Positions 1 through 10,152 of a stretch of 64,000 nucleotides of DNA are shown here, one piece after another. The translations under genes were made by a program, and so were the position numbers. The first letter of the stretch is position 1, and each line of letters begins with the position of its first letter. Source of the DNA: Mycobacterium heckeshornense (GTDB lineage: Bacteria; Actinomycetota; Actinomycetes; Mycobacteriales; Mycobacteriaceae); NCBI RefSeq assembly GCF_016592155.1, contig NZ_AP024237.1, positions 3,348,001 to 3,412,000 of the forward strand, written 5' to 3'. Under the pieces are notes generated by a model that searched no databases, was not told where the DNA came from, and was given only the letters and a program-made list of their open reading frames with translations.

Positions 1-387
1 GACCCAGCCTGGCACGAGCAGTTGCGCGGCGCGGATGTGCGCAAGCAGGTTGACGTCGAGGCTTCGCTCCCAATCGCTTTCGCTGACGTCGAGGCCCGCC
101 GCGCCGGTAATACCGGCGTTCGCGAAATATAGGTCGACCGGGCCGAATTCGTCTTCGGCCAGCCGGATGAGCCGCTGGATCGCGGCGGTGTCGGATACGT
201 CAGCACCCGCGCCGACCGCGGCACCGGACCGCTGGCTGTTGGCTTGTTCGGCGACTTCTGCCGCGGCTTTAGCGTCCAGGTCCGCGACGACGACCCGCGC
301 ACCGTCGCGTGCCAGTCTCGTGGCCAGTGCGCCGCCAATGCCGCCGCCACCGCCGGTGACGATGGCGGTCTTTCGGACAACTTCCAC
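1..387 (-). CDS. Short-chain dehydrogenase/reductase, C-terminus cut by window edge
   Basis: The visible 129 codons are the N-terminal Rossmann half of an SDR. They show the glycine-rich TGGGGGIG nucleotide-binding motif near residues 11-18, an acidic residue at the end of the second strand (VADLD, which usually favours NAD(H)), and the NAG motif near residue 91. The catalytic YxxxK lies outside the window. The GTG start at 387 has AAAGGA eight bases upstream. It begins 13 bp after the stop of the carboxyltransferase gene on the same strand, so the two probably form an operon. Substrate is unknown; the pairing with an acyl-CoA carboxylase suggests fatty or branched acyl metabolism (inference). 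Confidence 0.85.
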   Translation of the reverse strand, partial: MEVVRKTAIVTGGGGGIGGALATRLARDGARVVVADLDAKAAAEVAEQANSQRSGAAVGAGADVSDTAAIQRLIRLAEDEFGPVDLYFANAGITGAAGLDVSESDWERSLDVNLLAHIRAAQLLVPGWV

Positions 388-400
388 GCGTGAATTCCTT

Positions 401-2191
401 TCAGCGGGGGGCTAACCGGGTAATCCAGGCCCGTGAGTCCGCCGGATCGATGACATCGTCAAGCTCAAAGGTGGTGGCGGAGGTGAGCGCCTTGCCGTGC
501 TGATAGGCCGCCCTGACCAGTTTTTCAAACAGGCGTTGGCGCTCGACCGGATCCGCGATTGCGCCGAGCTCCTTTTTAAAACCGAGCCGTACTGCGCCTT
601 CGAGCCCCATGCCGCCGATCTCGCCCGTTGGCCAGGCAACAGTGAAGTCTGGGGCGTGGAATGACCCACCTGCCATGGCCATCGCGCCCAGCCCATATCC
701 CTTGCGCACGACGATCATTCCCAGCGGCACGGTCAGCCGAGCACCGACAACGAAGAGCCGACTGAACCGCCGGACGGCAGCTTGGGTTTCCACCTCCGGA
801 CCGACCATGAAACCGGGTGTGTCGCATAGTGAAATCACCGGCAGCCCGAAGGCTTGGCAGAGGGTTAGGAAGTCGGCGAATTTGTCCGCAGCTTCGCCAT
901 CGATGGCGCCGCCGAGATGGTGACTGTTGTTGGCCACCAACCCATATGCCGAGCCCTCGACCCGGACCAAAGCCGTCACCACACCGACCCCATAGTCGGG
1001 GCGTAGTTCTAGCGCCGAGCCGACATCCACCACTGATTCGACTGCCCGGCGGACGTCGTAAGCGTGCAACCGATTCTCCGGCACCACATGACGGGCCAGC
1101 CGCAGATCGGGCGCCTCCCAATCCTCAATGCTGCCCTGAAAATATGACAAATATTGCTTGGCCAGTGAAACCGCGTGTGCCTCGTCACGGGCAGCCAAGC
1201 CGACGACCCCATTGCGCCGCTGCACGTCGATCGGGCCGATGTCCTCGGGGCGGTACTCACCGAGCCCGCCGCCCTCGATCATCGCCGGCCCGCCCATGCC
1301 GATGTTGGCGTCGGGAGTCGCGATGATCACGTCACAAATTCCGGCCAGTGCGGCGTTGCCGGCGAAGCAGCGTCCCGACACGATCGACACCAACGGTACC
1401 CGGCCGCTCAACGCACCCAGCGCGCGGAAGGTCGGCACATCCAGCCCCGCGATGTTGCCCAGGTCGGTGTCACCGGGACGTCCGCCGCCGCCTTCGGCGA
1501 ACAGCACCACCGGAATACGTTTGCGCGCGGCCAACTCCAAGACCCGATCGGTTTTGGCGTGGTTGCGCATGCCCTGCGTGCCGGCAAGCACGGTGTAGTC
1601 GTAGGACAGCACCACCGCCTCGGCCCCGCCGATGGTCGCAAGGCCCGCGACCAGGCCGTCGGCCGGCGTGTTGATGATCAAGTCCTCTTCCGAGCGGCGG
1701 CTGCGCTGCGCGGCAATCGCTAGCGCGCCGTATTCGACGAAGCTGCCCGGGTCGACGAGGTCGGCGATGTTCTCCCGCGCGGTGCGGCGGTTTTGCTTGT
1801 GCCGCTTGGCCACTGCGTCCGGCCGGCCCGTGTCGAGGGTGAGGAGATGCCGCTGCCGCACCTCGTCGAGGTCCGCCCGTGGCCGGTCGAGATCCAGTCC
1901 GGTTACCGACTCGCCGCCTGCGCTGGGATCGGCGCGGACGAAGACCACCAGCGGATCTCCGGCTCTCACGACTTGCCCGGGCGTCACCAGGTTGCGAATG
2001 ATCCGCAGGGTGTCGGGGGCGGCAAGCACCTGGTGCATCTTCATCGCCTCGAGCACGACGACCTGCTCGCCCGCCGCGACTTCGGCGCCTTCGTGCACCA
2101 CCTCGATCACTGTTCCGGACATCGGGGCGCGCAGCGCCTCTTCACCAGGATCCAACTTGAGCGCGGCCGGCCGACTCTCGCGACGAGTCAT
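401..2191 (-). CDS. Acyl-CoA carboxylase: N-terminal biotin carrier domain fused to carboxyltransferase
   Basis: This 596-residue protein joins two activities. Residues about 17-85 form a biotinyl/lipoyl carrier domain with the EAMKM motif; Lys51 is the expected biotinylation site. Residues about 105-596 are an acyl-CoA carboxyltransferase of the AccD/PccB type, with glycine-rich CoA-binding segments and a C-terminal half rich in GG motifs. It would transfer carboxyl from carboxybiotin to an acyl-CoA, but no biotin carboxylase gene is in view. In most mycobacterial complexes the carrier is fused to the biotin carboxylase (AccA type), so this architecture is unusual. It is followed by the SDR gene on the same strand. 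Acyl substrate is not predictable. Confidence 0.85.
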   Translation of the reverse strand: MTRRESRPAALKLDPGEEALRAPMSGTVIEVVHEGAEVAAGEQVVVLEAMKMHQVLAAPDTLRIIRNLVTPGQVVRAGDPLVVFVRADPSAGGESVTGLDLDRPRADLDEVRQRHLLTLDTGRPDAVAKRHKQNRRTARENIADLVDPGSFVEYGALAIAAQRSRRSEEDLIINTPADGLVAGLATIGGAEAVVLSYDYTVLAGTQGMRNHAKTDRVLELAARKRIPVVLFAEGGGGRPGDTDLGNIAGLDVPTFRALGALSGRVPLVSIVSGRCFAGNAALAGICDVIIATPDANIGMGGPAMIEGGGLGEYRPEDIGPIDVQRRNGVVGLAARDEAHAVSLAKQYLSYFQGSIEDWEAPDLRLARHVVPENRLHAYDVRRAVESVVDVGSALELRPDYGVGVVTALVRVEGSAYGLVANNSHHLGGAIDGEAADKFADFLTLCQAFGLPVISLCDTPGFMVGPEVETQAAVRRFSRLFVVGARLTVPLGMIVVRKGYGLGAMAMAGGSFHAPDFTVAWPTGEIGGMGLEGAVRLGFKKELGAIADPVERQRLFEKLVRAAYQHGKALTSATTFELDDVIDPADSRAWITRLAPR

Positions 2192-2197
2192 CGCGCG

Positions 2198-2653
2198 TCA
2201 GTCCATCAATGTGGCGGCCAGGGTGCCGCCCAGCTCGTGGGCCCGCTCACGCACCGCGGCGTCGATGCCGCCGACGACCTCCAGTACGTCGGCAGCTTTG
2301 GTCAGCGACAGCCCGGTGGCCACCTTCTCGACAGCCGTTGCCGCGCCGACGGTGTCGTTGTTGCCGTGCACCCACAGGCCGTAGGGCCGGCCCGCGACGT
2401 GGTCCAGGCTCGGGTAGTAGACGGTGTCAAAAAAGTGCTTGAGCGCTCCTGACATGTAACCGAGGTTGGCGGTGGTGCCGAAAAGGTAGCCGTCGGCGTC
2501 GAGCATGTCCGAGACGGTGGCAGCAAGCGCCGGACGCACCACCACATCGACGCCTTCGATCTCCGGGTCGTTGGCACCGGCGAGCACGGCCTCGAGCAGT
2601 TCGCGAGTGCCGGGCGACGGGGTGTGGTGAACCACCAGCAGCCTTTTGCTCAT
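2198..2653 (-). CDS. Flavodoxin/NAD(P)H-dependent FMN reductase-like protein (Rv2771c-like)
   Basis: A 151-residue flavodoxin-fold protein. The N-terminal strand is followed by a HHTPSPGT phosphate-binding loop, and the flavin-contact stretch TTANLGYMSGALKHFFD (about residues 59-75) is typical of WrbA/NADPH-dependent FMN reductases. ATG at 2653 overlaps the stop of the upstream membrane gene by four bases (ATGA), so translation is coupled. A longer reading frame extends to 2938 but would lie inside the neighbour, so I use the conserved start. Electron donor and substrate are unknown. Confidence 0.8.
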   Translation of the reverse strand: MSKRLLVVHHTPSPGTRELLEAVLAGANDPEIEGVDVVVRPALAATVSDMLDADGYLFGTTANLGYMSGALKHFFDTVYYPSLDHVAGRPYGLWVHGNNDTVGAATAVEKVATGLSLTKAADVLEVVGGIDAAVRERAHELGGTLAATLMD

Positions 2654-3110
2654 CGGCGGTCCTGCAATTGAACAGCGTTCTTTATGGCCTCGCGGGTGCG
2701 GCCGCGCTCGCCCACGTGGTCGTAGGCGCGGGCCAACCGGTACCAGCGCCGCCAGTCGTCGAGATTGTCCTGTAGCTCGGCGCGGACGGTATCGAACAAG
2801 ACGTCGGCCGCCTGTCGGTCTAATTGGCCGGACGGTCGTGGCGGCGCGCTGACGTCGAGTCCCATTCCCTCGTCGGCTCCGAGCCGGGCCAGTTTCTGGT
2901 GGGCGACCCCGGCGCGCAGGGTTGCGATCATCGCCCACAGTCCGATTGCGGGCAGGACCGGTAGCGCTGCCCCCAGACCGATCGCGGCGGCTCGGCCGGA
3001 GCCGATCATGACGACGGCGATGCGGGTGAGCAGGGTGAGGCAGACCAGCAGTGCACCAAGCATGAACGCGATGAGCAGCTGGATGCGCAGGGCGCCTGGG
3101 GCTTTGGTCA

Positions 3111-3111
<1 letters not shown>
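2650..3111 (-). CDS. Small membrane protein (Rv2772c-like)
   Basis: A 153-residue protein with two hydrophobic helices (about residues 9-33 and 38-65). A soluble tail follows whose last 50 residues (DDWRRWYRLARAYDHVGE...) look like a single TPR-like helical pair. It starts at 3111, its ATG sharing a base with the TAA stop of dapB (TAATG), so it is translated from the dapB message. Position and length match the Mtb gene next to dapB (recalled synteny). Function unknown. Confidence 0.8.
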
Positions 3112-5102
<1,991 letters not shown>

Positions 5103-5112
5103 TAAAAGCTTT

Positions 5113-5128
5113 GATGATGCACTGCTAG
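5113..5128 (+). repeat. attP arm P', 16-bp inverted repeat partner
   Basis: GATGATGCACTGCTAG here is the exact reverse complement of 13966-13981. In the excised circle the two arms lie on either side of the core (8 bp and 10 bp away), forming a dyad as expected for the dimer-binding attP of a large serine integrase. It lies just upstream of the integrase start and may also affect its promoter. Confidence 0.75.
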
Positions 5129-5137
5129 ACTACACCC

Positions 5138-6505
5138 ATGCGCGCGGCTGTCTACACCCGAATATCGAACGATCCGAAGCTCGAAGGGCTGGGCGTGCAA
5201 CGCCAGCTCGACGACTGCGTGGCGCTGGCCGACCGGCTCGGTTGGGAAGTGGTGGCGCGCTTCGACGACAACGACGTTTCGGCGTTCAACGGCAAGCGGC
5301 GGCCTGGCTTTGAGGCCATGCTTGCCGGCATGGCGGCCGGCGAGTTCGGCGGCCTGCTGGTTTGGCACACCGACCGGCTGTACCGCTCGATGCGTGACCT
5401 GGAGCGGTTGATTGATGTGGCCGAGAGCAAGCGTGTGCAGATTCGCACCGTTCAGGGTGGCGACTTGGACCTGTCCACCAGCGCGGGCCGGATGATTGCA
5501 CGGATACTCGGCTCTGTGGCGCGCCAGGAGTCGGAGCACATGGCCGAACGCCGCCGCCGCGCCAATGCGCAGAAGGCCGAGACTGGCATGTGGCAGACCG
5601 CGAACAGGCCGCTCGGGTATACCGTCAACGGCGAGCCGCTTGAACCCGAGGCGTCGATGATTCGCCAGGCCGCCGCCGACGTGCTGGCCGGCAAGTCGAT
5701 CAAACAGGTTGCGCGCGAGTGGAACGCGACGGGTTTGACTGGCACGCGCGGCCGCAAGTTCACCGGCCCGAACGTGCGCCGGCTGCTAGTCAACCCGCGC
5801 TACGCTGGGCTGCGCGTGCATCAAGGCAAGGTCATTGGCCCCGGCAATTGGGAGCCGTTGATCGACGAGCAGACGCATCGTGGTCTTGTCGCGTACCTGT
5901 CCGACCCGTCGCGGATCATCTGCACCAGCTTCGAAAAGAAGTACATCGGCTCCGGTATCTACCGTTGTGGGGTATGTGGTGGCCGGATGCGCCACTCGGT
6001 GTCTGGTGGTCCACGCGCGGGTGGCCGCCGCTACGAATGCCGGGACCGGCAATGCGTTGTACGCACAGGACCACCGCTTGACGCTTACGTTGAAGCCGTG
6101 GTGCTGGCTTACCTGCGTCGCACCGACATCCACGTGCTGCTCGACGGCAACAAGGTTGACGTCGGCGCGTTGCAGACGCAGCGCAGCGCGTTGCAGGCGC
6201 GACTCGACGACCTCGCGGCCATGTTCGCCGAAGGCGTCATCGACGCCAGCCAGTTGCGTCGCGGCACCAGCGAACTACGCACACAACTTGCCAGTGTGGA
6301 CAACCAGCTCGCCGAACTAACGCGCCGCAGCCCCGTCGCCGACCTGCTCACCGCCAGTGACGCACTCGAAAAACGTTGGGCCGCTTTGTCACCCGACATG
6401 AAAGGCAAAGTCATCGACGAACTGGTGACGGTCGTCGTGCACAAAGCGCCGCCCGGATCCCGGTTTAACCCCGACTACATTGACATCCAACCGAAGCGAA
6501 AATGA
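5138..6505 (+). CDS. Large serine recombinase (phage integrase)
   Basis: This 455-residue integrase would join attP and attB in the 13E12 gene. The N-terminal resolvase domain (about 1-145) opens MRAAVYTRIS, with Ser10 the expected nucleophile, followed by the GVQRQLDDC helix region. The recombinase domain (about 155-245) contains the variable DNA-binding helices. A zinc ribbon follows with YRCGVCGGRM and a CRDRQC pair (about 275-305), then a coiled-coil segment and a basic tail. Length and layout match phiRv1 and other mycobacteriophage serine integrases. It starts 35 bp from the attL core and its stop overlaps the next start (ATGA). Confidence 0.96.
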   Translation: MRAAVYTRISNDPKLEGLGVQRQLDDCVALADRLGWEVVARFDDNDVSAFNGKRRPGFEAMLAGMAAGEFGGLLVWHTDRLYRSMRDLERLIDVAESKRVQIRTVQGGDLDLSTSAGRMIARILGSVARQESEHMAERRRRANAQKAETGMWQTANRPLGYTVNGEPLEPEASMIRQAAADVLAGKSIKQVAREWNATGLTGTRGRKFTGPNVRRLLVNPRYAGLRVHQGKVIGPGNWEPLIDEQTHRGLVAYLSDPSRIICTSFEKKYIGSGIYRCGVCGGRMRHSVSGGPRAGGRRYECRDRQCVVRTGPPLDAYVEAVVLAYLRRTDIHVLLDGNKVDVGALQTQRSALQARLDDLAAMFAEGVIDASQLRRGTSELRTQLASVDNQLAELTRRSPVADLLTASDALEKRWAALSPDMKGKVIDELVTVVVHKAPPGSRFNPDYIDIQPKRK

Positions 6506-6951
6506 CCGCCATGCGCGTCGAAATATGCTGCGCCGGCAGGCCGCTCAGGACATACGACGGTAAGGTCGAATACTCGCATCCGGCCGAAATGCTTGGAGTG
6601 TTCACCGGTGGGGCCGGCGATTGGGCTGTTGACGGTCCGCACCCCAGAAGAATACGAGTCGTCCGCTTGCACGACGGCGACCTGTACTATCGCCGCCGCG
6701 AATACGGCGCCCACGGCCGTGCTGAGGCCCTGCGCCGTTTCGGTTCCCCCCCGCCGCAAGACCAGCAGCCGATGCGCTTGAATTACAACATCGAATGCCC
6801 TGTCTGCCGAGACAAACTCTGTTTGCGTGCCCAACGGCTGTATGCCGCGCTGGACTCGATCACCGAGACCGTTGAAACGGACCGTTTGACGCTTACAGTC
6901 GCGGCGCTTCGTGCCGCGTGTCACATCGTCGGCCGGCCACTGCCGTCCTAA
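6502..6951 (+). CDS. phiRv1-type small phage protein (Rv1585c position)
   Basis: A 149-residue hypothetical that overlaps the integrase stop by four bases, so it is probably co-translated. It has a basic N-terminal half and a C-terminal part with the cysteine pair in CPVCRDKLCLRAQ, a possible metal site or structural pair. The gene occupies the same place as the hypothetical next to the integrase in phiRv1 (recalled). No catalytic motif is visible and I do not assign a function. Confidence 0.65.
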   Translation: MTAMRVEICCAGRPLRTYDGKVEYSHPAEMLGVFTGGAGDWAVDGPHPRRIRVVRLHDGDLYYRRREYGAHGRAEALRRFGSPPPQDQQPMRLNYNIECPVCRDKLCLRAQRLYAALDSITETVETDRLTLTVAALRAACHIVGRPLPS

Positions 6952-7045
6952 TATCGCGGGTGACCGCCGCGCAAATTTCCGCGCGGTAGCAGGTCATCAA
7001 CCGGCCCGCCAGCCGGGGCAGTTCCCGCATGCCCTGGAGAGGCCG

Positions 7046-7177
7046 ATGTCACAGTCCCAGCATCAATTTCTGCGGCGTGCCGAGCGTCTTGTCGCTGGCT
7101 GGCCACCGCCCACCGACGAGCAACTAGCGCGTGTCGCGGCACTTTTGTGCGCCGGCACTGGTGGTGAGGCCCTGTGA
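7046..7177 (+). CDS. Small Xis/RDF-like protein
   Basis: A 43-residue product whose C-terminal half, PPPTDEQLARVAALLCAG, matches the PP-TDEQ-x-RLA-LL pattern at the end of the phiRv1 excisionase (Rv1584c) as I recall it. The ATG at 7046 has GGAGAGG six bases upstream; an upstream ATG at 6911 in the same frame lacks a good site. In phiRv1 the small gene in this place turns the integrase toward excision. Here the protein is shorter than the recalled 73 residues, so the role is inferred from position and motif only. Confidence 0.6.
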   Translation: MSQSQHQFLRRAERLVAGWPPPTDEQLARVAALLCAGTGGEAL

Positions 7178-7830
7178 ACGAGGAAAGGCCGGGCCTGAAG
7201 GCCCGGCCCACTCAACAGTCAACCAGTGCTGTCCACGTTACCAAACACAACCCCCGCGAAGCCGAGCAACGCCGCGTAAATAACGAAACGGTAACGGTAG
7301 ATGGGGCAGATCTGCCCCATCTGGGCGGTCGTTTGACGATGGGGGAAAGTGTGGCTATCGCCTTGGAGTCGCCACCCACCGACCCGGAATCCCCAGATGT
7401 GGCCGATCGGCCACATCTGGGCAGCCGGGAGAAACCGAAACAACGCGGCGAGTTGTCCCGTGATATTGCTGCGCGAGCCACCGGAACCAGCGGCCGTGCC
7501 GTCTCAACGCTCGACTCCCGGCAAGTCTCTTGGTGGCCGGTCCACCAGTTCCTCGAATCTGTTCTCTCCCAAGCGAAATACGAGTGCCTGCCGATGGCCG
7601 GCACGCCGGCCTGGTGCGCGCTGGCCGACCGTGATCCCCGGAAACTGTTGGCGCTGGCCGTCGCCGGCGAGCACCACGTACTGCGGATGGAGACCGCGCA
7701 GGAAGCGCTCGCCGAAGCATCGAAAGCTGTCGCGGCAGCAGCGGACTGGCCGGCGATAGCCGCCGAGGTCACACAGCGCCGCGCCGCCGAGCATACCGGC
7801 GCGCGAATCCCACGACGGAAGGTTTCCTGA
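7174..7830 (+). CDS. DUF2742-containing phage protein with palindrome-encoded N-terminal region
   Basis: The frame runs 218 codons from a GTG that overlaps the previous stop (GTGA). The C-terminal half (about residues 115-205, SRQVSWWPVHQFL, MAGTPAWCALADRDPRK and HHVLRMETAQ) is the DUF2742 domain found in phiRv1 (Rv1583c). The first 110 residues are low complexity; their DNA carries a strong hairpin and two perfect palindromes, and the repeated peptide PHLG arises from these palindromes. The true start may be the in-frame ATG at 7339. Role in the phage is unknown. Confidence 0.65.
   Translation: MNEERPGLKARPTQQSTSAVHVTKHNPREAEQRRVNNETVTVDGADLPHLGGRLTMGESVAIALESPPTDPESPDVADRPHLGSREKPKQRGELSRDIAARATGTSGRAVSTLDSRQVSWWPVHQFLESVLSQAKYECLPMAGTPAWCALADRDPRKLLALAVAGEHHVLRMETAQEALAEASKAVAAAADWPAIAAEVTQRRAAEHTGARIPRRKVS
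7187..7208 (+). terminator. GC-rich hairpin, possible terminator after Xis-like gene
   Basis: GGCCGGGCCT and AGGCCCGGCC form a perfect 10-bp stem with a two-base loop, ten bases after the Xis-like stop codon. No U-tract follows, as is common in mycobacteria. If it terminates transcription, the nominal GTG start of the DUF2742 frame at 7174 is not the main start. Confidence 0.4.
7299..7322. repeat. Perfect 24-bp palindrome
   Basis: The sequence centred on AGATCT (GGGGCAGATCTGCCCC with four more symmetric bases each side) is its own reverse complement over 24 bases. Its right part, GATCTGCCCCATCTGGGC, is 16/18 identical to the right part of the palindrome at 7392-7421. Candidate operator for a dimeric regulator or a replication/packaging element. 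Confidence 0.7.
7392..7421. repeat. Perfect 30-bp palindrome
   Basis: A 30-base perfect palindrome centred on GGCCGATCGGCC, with CCCAGATGT and its complement as outer arms. It sits 70 bp after the 24-bp palindrome and shares the CATCTGGGC flank. Chance occurrence of two such structures so close together is very unlikely. Confidence 0.75.
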
Positions 7831-7832
7831 AA

Positions 7833-9500
7833 ATGAGCGCACACCGCTCGGACCTCGAGCTGGTCGAACGCGGACGGCAAATCATCGCAAGCGGCAAGCA
7901 CGCGCCACGCGGCGACGTGGACCGCTCCGACGAACTGCACGACTGGTACGGCGAAGGCGAGCCGGAGAGCGGCGCGGAGCTGCTTGACGACATCGAATCG
8001 TTCGCCGCTCGATTCCTGGCGCTCCCAAGCGAACATCATCTTGTCGCGCTTAGTTTGTGGGCAGTGCACACGTGGGCCATCGAAGCGTTCTATACGACAC
8101 CGCGGCTTGTGCTTGAGTCCCCGGAATGGGGTAGTGGCAAAACTCGGGTACTGGAAGTGCTCGAAAAACTGTGCTACGCGCCACGGCTGATCGTCTCGAC
8201 ATCTCCAGCAGCTTTGTATCGGCGCATCGACGCTGCCGGTGACCATCCTCCGACCGTTTTGCAAGACGAAGCCGACGCGATATTTGGCCGGGGAGCGAGC
8301 ACGCAGGCCGAAGACTTGCGAGCGATCTACGACAACGGCTATCGACGTGGTGCCGTCGTTGACCGCTGCGTCGGGGACGCCAAAAACATGGACGTGCGTG
8401 ATTTTCGCGTGTTTGCGCCAGCGGCGCTGGCCGGCTTGGAGGGCAAGATTCCCCGCACGGTCACCAGCCGCGCAATCGTCATGCACATGCGCCGCCGGTT
8501 ACCTGACGAACGCCTCAGCGACTGGCGTGAAAGGGACGTCGAAATCGAAGCGCGGCCGCTGCGTGCGGGCATTGCAGCATGGGTCGAGACCGCACTCGAC
8601 GCGCTGGCGCAGGCCCGGCCCGGCATGCCGCCTGGCGTGCGCGACCGGCGTGCCGAGGTTTGGGAGCCATTGTTATCGGTCGCCGACGTGGCCGGAGCCG
8701 ACTGGCCGGAGCGTGCGCGCGCCGCCTGCTCTTACTTCGAGTCCAATCCCGAGGATCGACTGTCGCTTGGTGCGCGGCTGCTCCGCGACATCCAGGACGT
8801 GTTCGACAACCGGGAGCGCATGTTCACTGCCGACATCCTCACCGCGTTGACATCCGACGCCGAGTCCGAATGGTCCGACCTGTTCGGTAAACCGCTCAAC
8901 GAGCGCCGGCTAGCAAAGGAATTGAAACGCTATGGCGTCGTCTCTGAGACCGTGCGTATTGGCGATGCGCGCGCCAAAGGGTACCGGGTCGAGGGTCAAA
9001 CAGGGCTTGGGCAGGCGTGGTCACGCTGGCTGCCCGACGCTATCAAGCGTGACATCCGTGACAAGCGTGACATTGCAGGTCAGCGCGTCACGGATAGAAA
9101 TCCGATCCGTGACAAGCGTGACATCGGCACGGATGAGCGTGACATCCGTGACACAAGCGTGACATCGAAAACACCATCTGAGCAGCTGTTTTCCGAAAAT
9201 GTCACGCTTGTCACGGATGTCACGCATACAAACGGAAAAGTTGGTGACGAGCGCTCGGATGACACCCAGCCGCCCGAGCCGGACACCACTCGGGCGGGTG
9301 ATGCCACCAACGCAACCACCGACCACGCCGAGCGGGTCCAGCAAACTACCGCGCGTCTTAACGGCGAGGCCGGAAACCGTCAGACAGCCCGACCGAGAGC
9401 ACACGTGGGCATCGAGCCGGACCTTATTTGCCCGCACTGCGGGCCGGTCATCGCTTGCCCGCACATCGAAGCCATCACCGGACAGGGGACTCGCCCATGA
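7833..9500 (+). CDS. DUF3631-type phage ATPase/helicase-primase-like protein (Rv1582c-like)
   Basis: A 555-residue protein with a P-loop near residues 97-104 (EWGSGKT), followed by the VLQDEAD Walker B-like stretch and an SRA-type sensor region; about residues 50-400 form the DUF3631 ATPase seen in phage and island replication proteins. Residues 410-460 are a repetitive basic/acidic stretch (RDIRDKRDI repeats) produced by iteron-like DNA (see 9047-9225). The tail ends with a CPHC...CPH pair (about residues 533-545). It is the largest gene of the element and likely acts in replication of the excised circle (inference). It matches the largest phiRv1 gene in order and type. Confidence 0.75.
   Translation: MSAHRSDLELVERGRQIIASGKHAPRGDVDRSDELHDWYGEGEPESGAELLDDIESFAARFLALPSEHHLVALSLWAVHTWAIEAFYTTPRLVLESPEWGSGKTRVLEVLEKLCYAPRLIVSTSPAALYRRIDAAGDHPPTVLQDEADAIFGRGASTQAEDLRAIYDNGYRRGAVVDRCVGDAKNMDVRDFRVFAPAALAGLEGKIPRTVTSRAIVMHMRRRLPDERLSDWRERDVEIEARPLRAGIAAWVETALDALAQARPGMPPGVRDRRAEVWEPLLSVADVAGADWPERARAACSYFESNPEDRLSLGARLLRDIQDVFDNRERMFTADILTALTSDAESEWSDLFGKPLNERRLAKELKRYGVVSETVRIGDARAKGYRVEGQTGLGQAWSRWLPDAIKRDIRDKRDIAGQRVTDRNPIRDKRDIGTDERDIRDTSVTSKTPSEQLFSENVTLVTDVTHTNGKVGDERSDDTQPPEPDTTRAGDATNATTDHAERVQQTTARLNGEAGNRQTARPRAHVGIEPDLICPHCGPVIACPHIEAITGQGTRP
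9047..9225. repeat. Iteron-like GTGACA cluster with 28-bp inverted repeat
   Basis: At least eight direct copies of the GTGACA/GTGACAT hexamer, mostly spaced 8-10 bp, lie between 9049 and 9165. A 28-bp block at 9047-9074 is repeated exactly in inverted orientation at 9198-9225. The cluster lies inside the coding region of the replication ATPase, an arrangement common for origins located within replication genes. Candidate origin of the element (inference). Confidence 0.65.
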
Positions 9501-9883
9501 TCGACCGCGAGCTCGACGCGACATTGCTGATCGACAGCCGCCGTTCGACACACCTTTGCGATGTGGGCGCGCCCGGTTTCCTCGCGGTGGCGGCGGTCGG
9601 CTCGGACGGGGACACGACGCTGCTGGTGGCCGACGCCGACCGTTTAGGTGACCCGACCGCGGGCTTCGACTCGGCGTGCCGGGCCGTCGAGCACGAACAG
9701 CTCGGCGCGTTGCCGCCGTACTGGCGGTCGCGTGTCCGGCTCGCGCCGACCCGTTGCGGACGGGCCACGGCGGCCGGTGGCCGCTGCCGCGTCGTGGTCA
9801 CCCGGCCCGGCCAGACTTGCGGCTGGCATCGTTCCGGTGGCCGCGAGAAATTGCAGCACCAAAGAAAAAAGGGAGAACGATGA
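9497..9883 (+). CDS. Small phage protein with C-terminal Cys/His motif
   Basis: A 128-residue product starting at an ATG that overlaps the stop of the ATPase gene (ATGA). The C-terminal part reads CGRATAAGGRCR...PGQTCGWHR (about residues 92-117), a Cys/His arrangement often seen in small actinophage proteins and probably metal-binding. The N-terminal half (RSTHLCDV, LAVAAVGSDGDTTLLV) has no recognised fold. Its place corresponds to Rv1581c of phiRv1 (recalled). Function unknown. Confidence 0.65.
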   Translation: MIDRELDATLLIDSRRSTHLCDVGAPGFLAVAAVGSDGDTTLLVADADRLGDPTAGFDSACRAVEHEQLGALPPYWRSRVRLAPTRCGRATAAGGRCRVVVTRPGQTCGWHRSGGREKLQHQRKKGER

Positions 9884-10152
9884 TTGAGATCGTTATCGAC
9901 GGCGAGGTTCGTCGGCGCGCTGGTTCAACCGCGCTTGAATTGCTGGAAATGGCGCGTTGCGCCAACGCAACCGGCGTTATTGACGCCGACACTGTCACGT
10001 TGAACAAAGAACCCGTTTACACCCTTTTGGGTGTCGTATTTTTGATGGAAGTTGCTTGTACAGCATTGGGGGGCAATGATTTTCACCGCGGTTTGATCCT
10101 GGTACGCGAACTGCTGAAATCCGTGATCGCGAGGATTAGCGACGATGCCTGA
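9880..10152 (+). CDS. Hypothetical phage protein, 90 residues
   Basis: The ATG at 9880 has GGGAGAA directly upstream and overlaps the previous stop (ATGA). The product begins with a short beta-like stretch (MIEIVIDGEVRRRAG), then hydrophobic helices (YTLLGVVFLMEVACTAL). This stretch of DNA has noticeably lower GC than its surroundings, suggesting a different source within the mosaic. I recognise no family. Co-transcribed with its neighbours by overlap. Confidence 0.6.
   Translation: MIEIVIDGEVRRRAGSTALELLEMARCANATGVIDADTVTLNKEPVYTLLGVVFLMEVACTALGGNDFHRGLILVRELLKSVIARISDDA

Noticed and set aside
7212..8486. A 424-codon minus-strand frame in the prophage
   Set aside because: Antisense to DUF2742 and DUF3631 genes and without motifs.
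9047..9225. GTGACA repeats as a CRISPR array
   Set aside because: Units are hexamers without unique spacers and lie in a coding frame.
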